64,000 bases of DNA from Pseudotabrizicola sediminis (GTDB lineage: Bacteria; Pseudomonadota; Alphaproteobacteria; Rhodobacterales; Rhodobacteraceae). Made by a program: the position numbers and the translations under genes. Positions 9,368-17,518 of this stretch are shown here, one piece after another. The notes beneath the pieces are model-generated. The model saw only the letters and a program-made list of their open reading frames with translations, was not told the origin of the DNA and did no database searches. Location: the NCBI RefSeq assembly GCF_004745575.1, contig NZ_RPEM01000002.1, positions 186,001-250,000 of the forward strand, written 5' to 3'. How positions within the stretch are numbered: the stretch's first letter is position 1; the number at the start of each line of letters is the position of its first letter.

Positions 9368-9958
9368 TCAGGCGCGGCCGCAGCTGGCCAGCTGTCTGGC
9401 ATACATGTTTGACCGATTCTGGACGCGGGCGGCCACATCGACCAGCCAGGGCTTGGCCAGATAGCTTTGCCGGGCAAAACCGGTGCGCCCTTCGTGATAG
9501 GCCAGATACTGATGCTGCGCATCGGTCTTTGGCACACCCAGCCGCCGCTGGGTCTGGTCCATGTACCAGCCCATGAAATCGGTGGCGTCGGTGATCCGGT
9601 CGCGCCGGGCAGAGCGGCGGTTCTGTTCCTGCTGATATTCTTCCCAGGTGCCGTCCAGTGCCTGTGAATACCCATAGGCCGAAGATTGCCGCCCCATCGG
9701 GATGACCCCCAGCGCAAACTGGTGCGGGGTCTGGGCGTTGCCGATGAATTTCGATTCCTGATGGATGGTGGCCATCTGCACATGAATGGGAACACCCCAT
9801 TTGCGTTCGGTCGCCTGCATCGCACGGAAGTACTGCGGACGCTCACGCACGATGGCGCAGGCGTTTTCCAAATCACGGGGCGCCGAGAACTTGCCACTGC
9901 CGCCGCCGCATGCGGCCAGCAACAACAAAAGCATCGACGCGCGGAGAAGTCTGCTCAT
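9368..9958 (-). CDS. Lytic transglycosylase-like lipoprotein
   Basis: A 196-residue lipoprotein: residues 1-16 are hydrophobic and LLLLAAC gives a lipobox with Cys17. The mature domain has the SLT lysozyme fold, with the probable catalytic Glu68 in ATIHQESKF, SSAYGYSQALDGTWEEYQQE and AYHEGRTGF. It should cleave peptidoglycan glycan strands from an outer-membrane anchor. It converges on lolA with 36 nt between stops. Signature spacing is typical of small SLT-family enzymes. Confidence 0.88.
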   Translation of the reverse strand: MSRLLRASMLLLLLAACGGGSGKFSAPRDLENACAIVRERPQYFRAMQATERKWGVPIHVQMATIHQESKFIGNAQTPHQFALGVIPMGRQSSAYGYSQALDGTWEEYQQEQNRRSARRDRITDATDFMGWYMDQTQRRLGVPKTDAQHQYLAYHEGRTGFARQSYLAKPWLVDVAARVQNRSNMYARQLASCGRA

Positions 9959-10036
9959 TTGCCACTCGCACGTTTATTTTTATTATCTTGATGATAGGGC
10001 AAATATGCTGCGGGGGAAATGGGGCACAGCGGCCGT

Positions 10037-10918
10037 TCAGATCAGAAATCCGAGAGTGAGCGGTAAAGTGATGATGGCCAGCAGGGTCGAGGCGATGACA
10101 AGGCCCGCCACCGCATCGGCATCGGCCCCGTATTTTTCGGCCAGCATGTAGGAGGTGACCGCGACCGGCGTGCTGATCTGCACCACCAGAACCGCAAAGG
10201 CCACCTGGTCCAGCGCGAAGAAGCGGCCCACCGCCACCGCGACCGCCACGGTCAGCACAGCCCGCATCAGCGACAGCCAGACCGCCCGGCCCAGCCGGCC
10301 CGGCGTCAGCCGCGCCACGGCGACGCCCAGGGTGATCAGCATCATCGGAATGGCGATCTGGCCCAGCAGGGTCAGCGAATTGGTCAGCCAGACCGGGGTG
10401 TGCCAACCCTGCCACAGGAACAGCGCCCCCAGCATGGTGGCCCCCATCGCCGGTTCCCGGACGATGCGCCAAGGCGAGCCACCGCCCGACACCAGCCAGA
10501 TGCCGAAGGTAAAGCTCCACACCATCATCACCGCAAAGATCACCACCGCATAGCCAAGTCCGGCCTCGCCAAAGGCGAACATCGCAAGGGGCAGGCCGAC
10601 ATTGCCGGTGTTGCCGAAAATCAGCGGGGCCAGATAGGTGCGCCGGTCCAGCCCCAGCCCCTTGACCACGCCCCACAGGATCAGGGTCAGCGCGCCGTAA
10701 GCCACGATGGCGGCCAAGGTGACAGCGGTCAGCGCCGCCGGCTCCAGCTCGGTTTTCATCAGCGCGGTGAAGATCAGCGCTGGCACCGACAGGGTCATCG
10801 ACAGGCGGGTGATGAACTCCATCCGGTATTCATGACCGGTCTTTACCCAGAGATACCCGATGGCACCAAGCAGGCCGACCGGTGCCACGATTTCCAGCAC
10901 TGTGAGGATAAGGACCAC
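10037..10918 (-). CDS. AEC-family (auxin efflux carrier) transporter
   Basis: A 293-residue inner-membrane protein with about ten hydrophobic helices. It shows AEC features including LIFGNTGNVGLPLAMFAFGEAG, the conserved helix break of the first repeat, and IPMMLITLGVAVARL in the second half. It is only distantly like the AEC protein at 3949 and stands alone, so the substrate is unassigned. It is transcribed divergently from hspQ. Confidence 0.9.
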   Translation of the reverse strand: MVLILTVLEIVAPVGLLGAIGYLWVKTGHEYRMEFITRLSMTLSVPALIFTALMKTELEPAALTAVTLAAIVAYGALTLILWGVVKGLGLDRRTYLAPLIFGNTGNVGLPLAMFAFGEAGLGYAVVIFAVMMVWSFTFGIWLVSGGGSPWRIVREPAMGATMLGALFLWQGWHTPVWLTNSLTLLGQIAIPMMLITLGVAVARLTPGRLGRAVWLSLMRAVLTVAVAVAVGRFFALDQVAFAVLVVQISTPVAVTSYMLAEKYGADADAVAGLVIASTLLAIITLPLTLGFLI

Positions 10919-11002
10919 AGTTTGTTTCCTTAAATCAACGCCTGTCAGGTGGACAAGGCACTTGCATCGGGATTAATAACCAACAAGAGGGAACGCAATC
11001 CG

Positions 11003-11329
11003 ATGCTGAGACTGACACCCAAATACCACCTCGGTCAGGTGCTTCGGCACCGCAAGCATCCGTTCCGGGGTGTGGTCTTTGATGTTGACGCGATGTTTTC
11101 CAATACCGACGAATGGTATGACAACATTCCCGAAGAAAGCCGCCCCCGCAAAGACCAGCCGTTTTACCACCTGCTGGCCGAAAATGACCAAAGCTTTTAC
11201 GTCGCCTATGTGTCGGAACAGAATCTGGTTCCCGATGAAACCGGCGAGCCTGTGGGCCACCCAGATCTAGGCGATCTGTTCGGTGATTTCGAAGACGGGC
11301 GCTATCCGTTGCAATTTCAGCTGAACTGA
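11003..11329 (+). CDS. hspQ: Heat shock protein HspQ
   Basis: A 108-residue small beta-barrel protein. In enterobacteria HspQ binds hemimethylated oriC DNA and modulates Lon specificity; the same fold is seen here: KYHLGQVLRHRKHPFRGVVFDVD, PRKDQPFYHLLAEN and YVAYVSEQNLVPDETGEPVGHPD. I chose the ATG at 11003, where the conserved MLRLTPKYHLG begins. A longer in-frame ATG at 10949 would add residues not expected in the family. A purine-rich AAGAGGGAA lies about ten bases upstream. Confidence 0.93.
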   Translation: MLRLTPKYHLGQVLRHRKHPFRGVVFDVDAMFSNTDEWYDNIPEESRPRKDQPFYHLLAENDQSFYVAYVSEQNLVPDETGEPVGHPDLGDLFGDFEDGRYPLQFQLN

Positions 11330-11395
11330 CGGGCCGGCATTGACCAGTCCGTAATCTTTGCGCGCTAGGCTTTTGCCGAACGCCGGAGAGCTGGA

Positions 11396-11740
11396 ATGAA
11401 ACTTGACTGTGAGATGACCCCGGACCTGCTGATCGTGCGGGTGCGCCAGCCGCGCATCGATGCTGCGGGTGCGATTGATTTCAAGGACAGGATGCGCGAT
11501 CTGACCGCGGCCGCCCGCGGCCGGGTGGTGCTGGATCTGTCCTGTGTCACCTTTATCGACAGTTCGGGGCTGGGCGCGGTGGTGGCGGTGCGCAAATCGC
11601 TTGGCCCCGACCGGCCGTTGGAACTCGCAGCCCTGACCCCATCGGTCGACAAGGTGTTCCGCCTGACCCGGATGGATTCGGTTTTCACCATTCACCCTGA
11701 TGTCCCGGGTCTTGCGGGCAACATTCGTGATGTCGTGTGA
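11396..11740 (+). CDS. STAS-domain anti-anti-sigma factor-like protein
   Basis: A 114-residue single STAS domain of the SpoIIAA/RsbV type. The phosphorylation loop is VTFIDSSGLGAVVAV; the second Ser of DSSG is the residue phosphorylated in SpoIIAA. Such proteins bind and sequester a cognate anti-sigma kinase when unphosphorylated. The next gene is exactly such an HATPase and overlaps its 3' end, so the two are a partner-switch pair. No sigma factor or PP2C phosphatase lies nearby. Confidence 0.9.
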   Translation: MKLDCEMTPDLLIVRVRQPRIDAAGAIDFKDRMRDLTAAARGRVVLDLSCVTFIDSSGLGAVVAVRKSLGPDRPLELAALTPSVDKVFRLTRMDSVFTIHPDVPGLAGNIRDVV

Positions 11741-12161
11741 TGCCGGGGCACGCCTGACCCGCTTTGTCATCGCGGCCGACCCGATGTCGGTCCGGCACGC
11801 ATTGCAGGCGGTGTTTGCCCGGTTGACGGCCTGGCGGATGAGCGCGGATGCCCGCGACAGCGCCCAGATTGTGCTGGCCGAAGCCCTGAACAACATTGTC
11901 ATACATGCCTATGCACAGGCTCCGGGAGAGATTGAGGTCACGCTTGACCTGTCGGCCACAGAACTGACCTGCCGGATCGTGGACGCCGGTCTGCCACTGC
12001 CCGGCTGCTCGGTTCTTCCCGCATGGGTCGCCCCGTCGCCCGGTGGCTGCGACTTGCCAGAGGGAGGCTATGGCTGGCACCTGATTCGCACCCTGTCGCA
12101 AGACCTGAGCTATCGGCGTGAGGGCGGGCGGAATTTTCTGACCTTCAAGATTTCGTCGTAG
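11730..12161 (+). CDS. Anti-sigma-factor-like serine kinase (HATPase_c)
   Basis: A 143-residue GHKL ATPase of the RsbW/SpoIIAB type. The N box is AEALNNIVIHAYAQ and a G2-like box is GGYGWHLIRTL. The usual DxGxG G1 box is altered to VDAGLPLPGC. I start it at the ATG at 11730, which overlaps the STAS gene by 11 nt and implies coupling; an in-frame ATG at 11700 is less plausible. It probably phosphorylates the STAS protein and binds a sigma factor or other partner encoded elsewhere. Confidence 0.85.
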   Translation: MSCDAGARLTRFVIAADPMSVRHALQAVFARLTAWRMSADARDSAQIVLAEALNNIVIHAYAQAPGEIEVTLDLSATELTCRIVDAGLPLPGCSVLPAWVAPSPGGCDLPEGGYGWHLIRTLSQDLSYRREGGRNFLTFKISS

Positions 12162-12285
12162 CATTGCCCGAAGTGACCCGCGCTTTGTTTCAGGACCACA
12201 GGAATTGACGCAATGCTGCCTGAATTTTCCCCAGAAATGGACGCGAAGTTTGCCGATACTTTTTGGGTAGCCGCATAACGGCTTC

Positions 12286-12331
12286 TCTCGGCGCTGCGGA
12301 TAATGCCCCCAACCAGTTCGCGGCGCCGAGA
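12286..12331. repeat. Inverted repeat upstream of the gamma-glutamyltransferase gene
   Basis: TCTCGGCGCTGCG (12286-12298) pairs with CGCGGCGCCGAGA (12319-12331) with one mismatch around a 20-nt loop. It lies in the 235-nt gap 12162-12396, which otherwise shows no gene. A T-rich stretch precedes it (ACTTTTTGGG at 12258-12267). It could be a terminator for the STAS-kinase pair or a structured 5' leader of the next gene. Confidence 0.45.
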
Positions 12332-12396
12332 TTCTTATGCTGTTTGCACTCTGCCGCGCTGCTGATTAGCGTGGCCCCCGACAACAAGGGGGCACC

Positions 12397-13968
12397 ATGC
12401 GCGATTTTCACCTTCCGGGCCGGTCGGCCGTCTATGCCGAAAACGGGGTTTGCGCCACGTCGCACCCGCTTGCCGCGCAGGCAGCGATAGAGGTGCTGAA
12501 GGCGGGCGGCAATGCGGTGGATGCGGCGATTGCGGGCGCGGTGCTGCTGGGGTTCTGCGAACCGCAAATGACGGGGTTGGGTGGCGATTGCTTTGTGCTG
12601 CTGAAACCGGCGGGGCAAGAGCGGGTGCTTGCGCTGAACGGGTCGGGGCGGGCACCGGCGGGTCTGTCGGCGGATGAGATGCGCGACCGGGAGCTGACGG
12701 CGGTGCCGCTGCGCGGGATTGAATCGGTGACGATGCCCGGCGCGGTGGATGCGTTCTGCACCCTGTCTGCCGATTGGGGCAGCCTGCCGCTGGCGCAGGT
12801 GCTGGCCCCCGCGATCCATTATGCCGAAACGGGCGTGCCGGTGGCCCCGCGCGTGGCCTTTGACTGGGCCGATGACGCGCCCGCGCTGCAGGGCCGGGCG
12901 CGCGATCTGTTCCTGATGGGGGGTGACGCCCCGCGCGCGGGTCAGGTGTTCCGCGCGCCGGGTCAGGCCGAGGTGCTGCGGCGGATCGCGGCTGAGGGCC
13001 GTGCCGGGTTCTATGAGGGCGAGGTGGCGGAGGACATGATCGCCAGCCTGCGGGCCTTGGGGGGGACGCATACGCTGGACGATCTGGCCGCGACGCAGTG
13101 CACCTGGGGCGACCCGGTGCAGGGCAGCTACAAAGGGATTGATCTGCTGGAGCATCCGCCGAACGGGCAGGGCGCGACGGCGATTTTGCTGCTGAACATC
13201 CTGTCGCAGTTCGACCTGGCGGCGATGGACCCGTTTGGCGCGGCGCGCGTGCATCTGGAGGCAGAGGCCGCCAAGCTGGCCTATGATGCGCGCAACCGGT
13301 TCATCGCCGACAGGACGGCGCGGCTGGATCATATGCTGAGCATGGACACGGCGGCAAAGCTGGCGGCGTTGATTGACCCGCGCAAGGTGATTGCCGCCGC
13401 GGCCCCGCTGACTGAGGCGATCCACCGCGACACAATCTATATCACCGTGGTGGACCGCGACCGGATGGCGGTGTCGCTGATCTATTCGGTGTTCTGGGGC
13501 TTTGGGGCGGGGCTTGCGTCGGACAGGTTCGGCCTGTGCTTCCAGAACCGGGGGGCGGGGTTCACCCTGTCCGAAGGGCACCCGAACGAGGCGGCGGGCG
13601 GCAAGCGGCCGATGCATACGATCATCCCGGGCATGGTGATGGAGGATGGCCGGGTGACGATGCCTTTCGGCGTGATGGGCGGCGGCTATCAGCCGGCGGG
13701 GCATGCGCGGCTGATTTCCAACATGCGCGATTTCGGGATGGATGTGCAGGCCGCGATCGACGCGCCGCGCAGCTTTGCCGCCAATGGCGCGTTGGAGGTG
13801 GAGCGGGGCTATGGAGATGGCGTGCGGGCAGAGCTGGCGGCGCTGGGGCATCAGGTGACCACGCCCGACACCCCGCTTGGCGGCGCGCAGGCCATTGTGA
13901 TAGGCGCGGATGGCGTGCTGACGGCTGGGTCCGATCCGCGCAAGGATGGCATTGCGCTGGGGTATTGA
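12397..13968 (+). CDS. Gamma-glutamyltransferase family protein
   Basis: A 523-residue Ntn-hydrolase of the gamma-glutamyltranspeptidase family. The N-terminal half has NGVCATSHPLAAQAAIEVLKAGGNA style sequence and NPQMTGLGGD-like CEPQMTGLGGDCF. The autoprocessing Thr lies in RDTIYITVVDRDRMAVS. Late features are AAGGKRPMHTIIPGMV and GVMGGGYQPAGHARL. No signal peptide is seen, so it is probably cytosolic and may act on gamma-glutamyl compounds other than glutathione. It is followed one base later by the methionine-sulfoxide reductase gene. Confidence 0.9.
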   Translation: MRDFHLPGRSAVYAENGVCATSHPLAAQAAIEVLKAGGNAVDAAIAGAVLLGFCEPQMTGLGGDCFVLLKPAGQERVLALNGSGRAPAGLSADEMRDRELTAVPLRGIESVTMPGAVDAFCTLSADWGSLPLAQVLAPAIHYAETGVPVAPRVAFDWADDAPALQGRARDLFLMGGDAPRAGQVFRAPGQAEVLRRIAAEGRAGFYEGEVAEDMIASLRALGGTHTLDDLAATQCTWGDPVQGSYKGIDLLEHPPNGQGATAILLLNILSQFDLAAMDPFGAARVHLEAEAAKLAYDARNRFIADRTARLDHMLSMDTAAKLAALIDPRKVIAAAAPLTEAIHRDTIYITVVDRDRMAVSLIYSVFWGFGAGLASDRFGLCFQNRGAGFTLSEGHPNEAAGGKRPMHTIIPGMVMEDGRVTMPFGVMGGGYQPAGHARLISNMRDFGMDVQAAIDAPRSFAANGALEVERGYGDGVRAELAALGHQVTTPDTPLGGAQAIVIGADGVLTAGSDPRKDGIALGY

Positions 13969-13969
13969 A

Positions 13970-14428
13970 ATGAGTGTGGACTACGATGGGTTGCGCAGCG
14001 CGGTTTTGTCGCTGACGCAAGGCGAGACCGATGCGGTGGCGCTGATGGCGACGGTGGCCTGCGAGGTGCACCACGGGCACCCCTTCAGTGACTGGACCGG
14101 GTTCTACCGGGTGGTTGCCCCCGAGCTGCTCAAGATCGGGCCGTATCAGGGTGGGCATGGCTGTCTTGTGATCCCGTTTTCGCGCGGGGTCTGCGGGGCG
14201 GCGGCGCGGACGGGGCAGGTGCTTAACGTGCCCGATGTGGATGCCTTTCCGGACCATATCGCCTGTGCGTCAAGCACGCGGTCGGAACTGGTGCTGCCGG
14301 TGTGGACTGGGGCGGGCGTGCTGCTGGGGGTGTTCGATCTGGACAGCAACACCCCTGCGGCCTTTACCGCGCAGGACGAGGCGTTCTTTACCGCCCTGTT
14401 GGCGGATGTGTTCCGCGACGCGGTCTGA
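13970..14428 (+). CDS. msrC: Free methionine-R-sulfoxide reductase (GAF domain)
   Basis: A 152-residue single GAF-domain enzyme that reduces free L-methionine-(R)-S-oxide. All three catalytic cysteines of the E. coli YebR/MsrC enzyme are present with identical spacing: Cys65 (GCLVIPF), Cys75 (RGVCGAAA) and Cys99 (HIACAS). DWTGFYRV near residue 41 is also typical. The ATG at 13970 sits two bases after the previous stop. Next to it is a homocysteine methyltransferase gene, which points to a methionine repair and recycling unit. A generic GAF annotation would miss this. Confidence 0.92.
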   Translation: MSVDYDGLRSAVLSLTQGETDAVALMATVACEVHHGHPFSDWTGFYRVVAPELLKIGPYQGGHGCLVIPFSRGVCGAAARTGQVLNVPDVDAFPDHIACASSTRSELVLPVWTGAGVLLGVFDLDSNTPAAFTAQDEAFFTALLADVFRDAV

Positions 14429-14437
14429 AAGGGAATA

Positions 14438-15337
14438 ATGATGGCTGAGATTACGCTTCTTGACGGCGGCATGGGGCAGGAGCTGATTGCGCGGGCCGGC
14501 GATGACCGATCACCGCTGTGGGCCACGCGGGCGATGATCGACCACCCCGGGCTGGTGCGTGAGGTGCACGCCGAGTATTTTGCGGCGGGCGCATCGGTGG
14601 CGACCACCAACACCTATAACATCCTGCATGACCGGCTGGAGCGCGAAGGGCTTGACGCGTTCTACCACGCGCTGCATCTGAGCGCGCTGTTTCAGGCGCA
14701 TCAGGCGCGGGCCGAGCATGGGCGGGGCATCATTGCCGGGTCGATGGGGCCGCTGGGTGAAAGCTATCGCCCCGACCTGACACCGCCGGTTGCGGTGTCG
14801 GCGGCGCTGTATGCGGAAAAGGCGCGGCTGATGGCGGCGCATGTCGATGTGATCCTGTGCGAAACGATGTCGTCGATTGATCTGGCGCGCGGGGCTTTGC
14901 AGGGGGCACAGGCGGCGGGGGTGCCGGTCTGGCTGTCGGTGTCGGTGGATGACCGGGATGGCAGCAAGCTGCGGTCGGGCGAGCCGGTGGCGGCGCTGGC
15001 CGAGGTGATTGCCGCACATCCCACAGCGGCGGTGCTGGCGAACTGTTCGATGCCCGAGGCGATGCTGGCGGCATTGCGTGAGCTTTCCAAACTGGGGCTG
15101 CCGTTCGGGGCCTATGCCAACGGCTTTTCCGAGATTTCCAGCCTGCCGCTGCCCGACAGCAATGATGCCCCCGCGTATACCCACCGCCACGACCTGACGC
15201 CGGAGAAATATGCCGATTTCGTGCTGCAATGGGTCGATCTGGGTGCCACGATTGTTGGCGGCTGCTGCGAGGTGGGACCGGCGCATATACGCCATCTGGC
15301 GGAACGGTTGCGGGCGGCGGGCCACAGCATCGTATGA
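14438..15337 (+). CDS. Homocysteine S-methyltransferase family protein
   Basis: A 299-residue Zn-dependent methyltransferase with a TIM-barrel fold. It begins ITLLDGGMGQELIARAG, has ATTNTYNILHDRLE, and ends with the Zn ligands: ANCSMPEAM and the Cys pair of VGGCCEVGPAHI. It likely methylates homocysteine using S-methylmethionine or a related donor; it lacks the cobalamin domains of MetH. Starts at 14438 and 14441 are both possible. Its stop overlaps the next start (ATGA at 15334-15337). Confidence 0.9.
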   Translation: MMAEITLLDGGMGQELIARAGDDRSPLWATRAMIDHPGLVREVHAEYFAAGASVATTNTYNILHDRLEREGLDAFYHALHLSALFQAHQARAEHGRGIIAGSMGPLGESYRPDLTPPVAVSAALYAEKARLMAAHVDVILCETMSSIDLARGALQGAQAAGVPVWLSVSVDDRDGSKLRSGEPVAALAEVIAAHPTAAVLANCSMPEAMLAALRELSKLGLPFGAYANGFSEISSLPLPDSNDAPAYTHRHDLTPEKYADFVLQWVDLGATIVGGCCEVGPAHIRHLAERLRAAGHSIV

Positions 15338-16023
15338 CAAGGCGCATTGCCCCCGACCATGCCCCCAGTCTGATCCCCGATTTCGGCTATGACCCGCCGG
15401 ATGTGCCGCTGTCGATCCTGCATGAGGATGCGCATATTCTGGTGGTGGACAAACCCGCCGGGCTGCTGAGCGTGCCGGGCAAGCTGGAGGGGCGGCAGGA
15501 TTGCCTGATCAGCCGGTTGCAGGCGGCCTATTGGGATGCGCTGGTGGTGCATCGGCTGGATTGCGACACGTCGGGCGTGATGATCTTTGCCCGCACCAAA
15601 CAGGCGCAGGGCTTTCTGGGGCAGGAGTTCGAGAAGCGCCGGGCGAAGAAGACCTATGTGGCGCGGGTCTGGGGCGTGATGGAAGGTGACCGGGGCCATG
15701 TCGATCTGCCCTTGGGCAGCGACTGGCCGCGCCGCCCGCGCCAGATGGTGGACCATGAAAACGGTCGCCCGGCGCGCACCGATTGGGAGGTGACCGGGCG
15801 CAACGAAACCGAGACGCGGGTGCGCCTGCACCCCTTAACCGGGCGCAGCCATCAACTGCGGGTGCATATGCTGGCGCTGGGCCATGTGATCATCGGCGAC
15901 CAGATTTATGCCACGGGCGCGGCGCGCGACGCCCCGCGCCTGATGCTGCATTCCGAGACGCTGTGTCTGCACCATCCGGCCACAAACGAACGCGTGACCT
16001 TCAGCGCCCCGCTGCCATTCTGA
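15334..16023 (+). CDS. RluA-family pseudouridine synthase
   Basis: A 229-residue pseudouridine synthase. The catalytic Asp76 is in VVHRLDCDTSGVMIFA. Other family motifs are ILVVDKPAGLLSVPG and the late RVRLHPLTGRSHQLRVHM. No S4 RNA-binding domain precedes the catalytic domain, as in RluA itself, which modifies 23S rRNA U746 and tRNA U32. The exact target cannot be fixed from sequence. The start overlaps the methyltransferase stop by ATGA. Confidence 0.9.
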   Translation: MTRRIAPDHAPSLIPDFGYDPPDVPLSILHEDAHILVVDKPAGLLSVPGKLEGRQDCLISRLQAAYWDALVVHRLDCDTSGVMIFARTKQAQGFLGQEFEKRRAKKTYVARVWGVMEGDRGHVDLPLGSDWPRRPRQMVDHENGRPARTDWEVTGRNETETRVRLHPLTGRSHQLRVHMLALGHVIIGDQIYATGAARDAPRLMLHSETLCLHHPATNERVTFSAPLPF

Positions 16024-16069
16024 TCAAATCCGCTTTCCTCTGGCGCTGTTAATAGTCTAAGCAATTGGC

Positions 16070-16732
16070 ATGAGATGGACGTTGCCAAATATCCTGACGG
16101 TGATGCGCCTGATTGCAGCGCCCGGCGTCGCGGTCATGTTTTTGTATTTCCACCGCCCCTGGGCCGACTGGTTCGCGCTGGCGCTGTTCGTGGTGGCTGC
16201 CATCACCGACTGGTTCGATGGCTATATCGCCCGGCGCTGGCAGCAGGAGTCGAAATTCGGCGCCATGCTGGACCCGATTGCCGACAAGGCGATGGTGGTG
16301 ATCGCGCTGGTGATCATCACGGGGTATTCGGGGATGAACCCGTGGCTGATCCTGCCGGTCACGCTGATCCTGTTTCGCGAAGTGTTTGTGTCGGGGCTGC
16401 GGGAGTTTCTGGCAGACAAGGCCGGACTTCTGAAGGTGACCAAACTGGCCAAGTGGAAAACGACAGCGCAGATGGTGGCGATTGCGGTGCTGTTTCTGGG
16501 CACCGGGCTGGAGCATCTGGAAGGCATCGCGCGGCGCGGCATGACCACCGAGCAATATGCCGGGCTGGTTACGCAAGGGCTGGCCGATCCGCTGCGGTCT
16601 TGCGGGGCGCGGGGCTGTTCATCGGTGGCCACGCTGGTCGGGCTGGGGCTGATCTGGGCGGCGGCGGTGCTGACACTGATCACGGGCTGGGATTATTTCC
16701 GCAAATCGCTGCCGTTTCTGAAGGATGAATAA
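16070..16732 (+). CDS. pgsA: CDP-diacylglycerol-glycerol-3-phosphate 3-phosphatidyltransferase
   Basis: Makes phosphatidylglycerol phosphate, the committed step to phosphatidylglycerol and cardiolipin, in the inner membrane. The 220-residue protein carries the full CDP-alcohol phosphotransferase signature: Asp47, Asp50, Gly51, Ala54, Arg55, Gly64, Asp68 and Asp72 in DWFDGYIARR...FGAMLDPIADK. About six hydrophobic helices. A short loop near residues 155-180 separates the last helices. It is followed after two nucleotides by moaD. Confidence 0.95.
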   Translation: MRWTLPNILTVMRLIAAPGVAVMFLYFHRPWADWFALALFVVAAITDWFDGYIARRWQQESKFGAMLDPIADKAMVVIALVIITGYSGMNPWLILPVTLILFREVFVSGLREFLADKAGLLKVTKLAKWKTTAQMVAIAVLFLGTGLEHLEGIARRGMTTEQYAGLVTQGLADPLRSCGARGCSSVATLVGLGLIWAAAVLTLITGWDYFRKSLPFLKDE

Positions 16733-16734
16733 CC

Positions 16735-16986
16735 GTGAAGGTCGAGGTTGTGTATTTCGCCTGGGTGCGCGAACGGATCGGGTTGCCGCGTGAACGGGTG
16801 ACGACCGAGGCCGAGACCGTGGCCGGTCTGATTGCCGAACTGGTGGCGCGCGAAGACCGCTATGCAATGGCCTTTGCCGATCTGACCAGCCTGCGGGTGG
16901 CGCTGGATCAGGAGCTGGCTGATTTTGACGCGCCACTGGCCGGGGTGCGTGAGGTGGCGTTCTTTCCGCCGATGACCGGGGGCTGA
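16735..16986 (+). CDS. moaD: Molybdopterin synthase sulfur-carrier subunit MoaD
   Basis: An 83-residue ubiquitin-fold sulfur carrier of molybdopterin synthase. It begins with a GTG start, KVEVVYFAWVRERIGLPRE, and ends in the essential FFPPMTGG, whose C-terminal Gly is thiocarboxylated. It sits two nucleotides after pgsA and one nucleotide before moaE, so the three genes form one operon. The pairing with pgsA is of genomic convenience; the biochemistry is separate. Confidence 0.94.
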   Translation: MKVEVVYFAWVRERIGLPRERVTTEAETVAGLIAELVAREDRYAMAFADLTSLRVALDQELADFDAPLAGVREVAFFPPMTGG

Positions 16987-16987
16987 C

Positions 16988-17437
16988 ATGCGGCTTATCG
17001 TGCAGGCAGAGCCGTTTGATCTGGGGGCCGAGTCGGTGGGGTTTGCCGCTGGCGCTGCCGGGGCCGGGGCGGTGGTGACCTTTACCGGCATTGTGCGCGA
17101 CAATGGCGGTGCCTTGGCGGCGATGGAGATCGAACATTACCCCGGCATGACCGAGCGCGCGATTGCCGCGATCATGGATCAGGCGGCAGCCCGCTGGACG
17201 TTGGTCGATGCCTTGGTCATCCACCGTTACGGGCGGCTGGCGGGGGGCGAGATGATCATGATGGTCGCCACAGCATCGGCGCACCGGGCCGATGCCTTTG
17301 CGGCGGCGGAGTTTCTGATGGATTACCTGAAATCGCGCGCGCCGTTCTGGAAAAAGGAACTTGGGGCGGAGGGCGAGTCCTGGGTGGCGGCCAAGGATGA
17401 GGATGAGGCGGCTTTGCGCCGCTGGCAGCGCGTGTGA
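16988..17437 (+). CDS. moaE: Molybdopterin synthase catalytic subunit MoaE
   Basis: A 149-residue large subunit that inserts sulfur from MoaD thiocarboxylate into cyclic pyranopterin monophosphate. Typical motifs are VVTFTGIVRDNG, LEIEHYPGM-like MEIEHYPGMTE, VIHRYGRLAGGEMIMMV and the active-site lysines in KSRAPFWKKE. It overlaps nothing and begins one base after the moaD stop. The rnr gene starts 81 nt downstream. Confidence 0.94.
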   Translation: MRLIVQAEPFDLGAESVGFAAGAAGAGAVVTFTGIVRDNGGALAAMEIEHYPGMTERAIAAIMDQAAARWTLVDALVIHRYGRLAGGEMIMMVATASAHRADAFAAAEFLMDYLKSRAPFWKKELGAEGESWVAAKDEDEAALRRWQRV

Positions 17438-17518
17438 AAACCCCCGGCAGGAGGATTTGGCAAAGGGGCAAAGGCTGGTGGCTTTCTTGCGCCGCAGTGG
17501 CGTGGTAGGGCTTGGCTC

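Noticed and set aside
10920-11002. Heat-shock sigma-32 promoter for hspQ
   Set aside because: CTTGCA is present, but no CCATxT-like -10 at the right spacing could be found.
12190-13851. Minus-strand 553-codon open frame over the gamma-glutamyltransferase gene
   Set aside because: Same shadow composition; no recognisable motifs; the plus-strand enzyme is intact.
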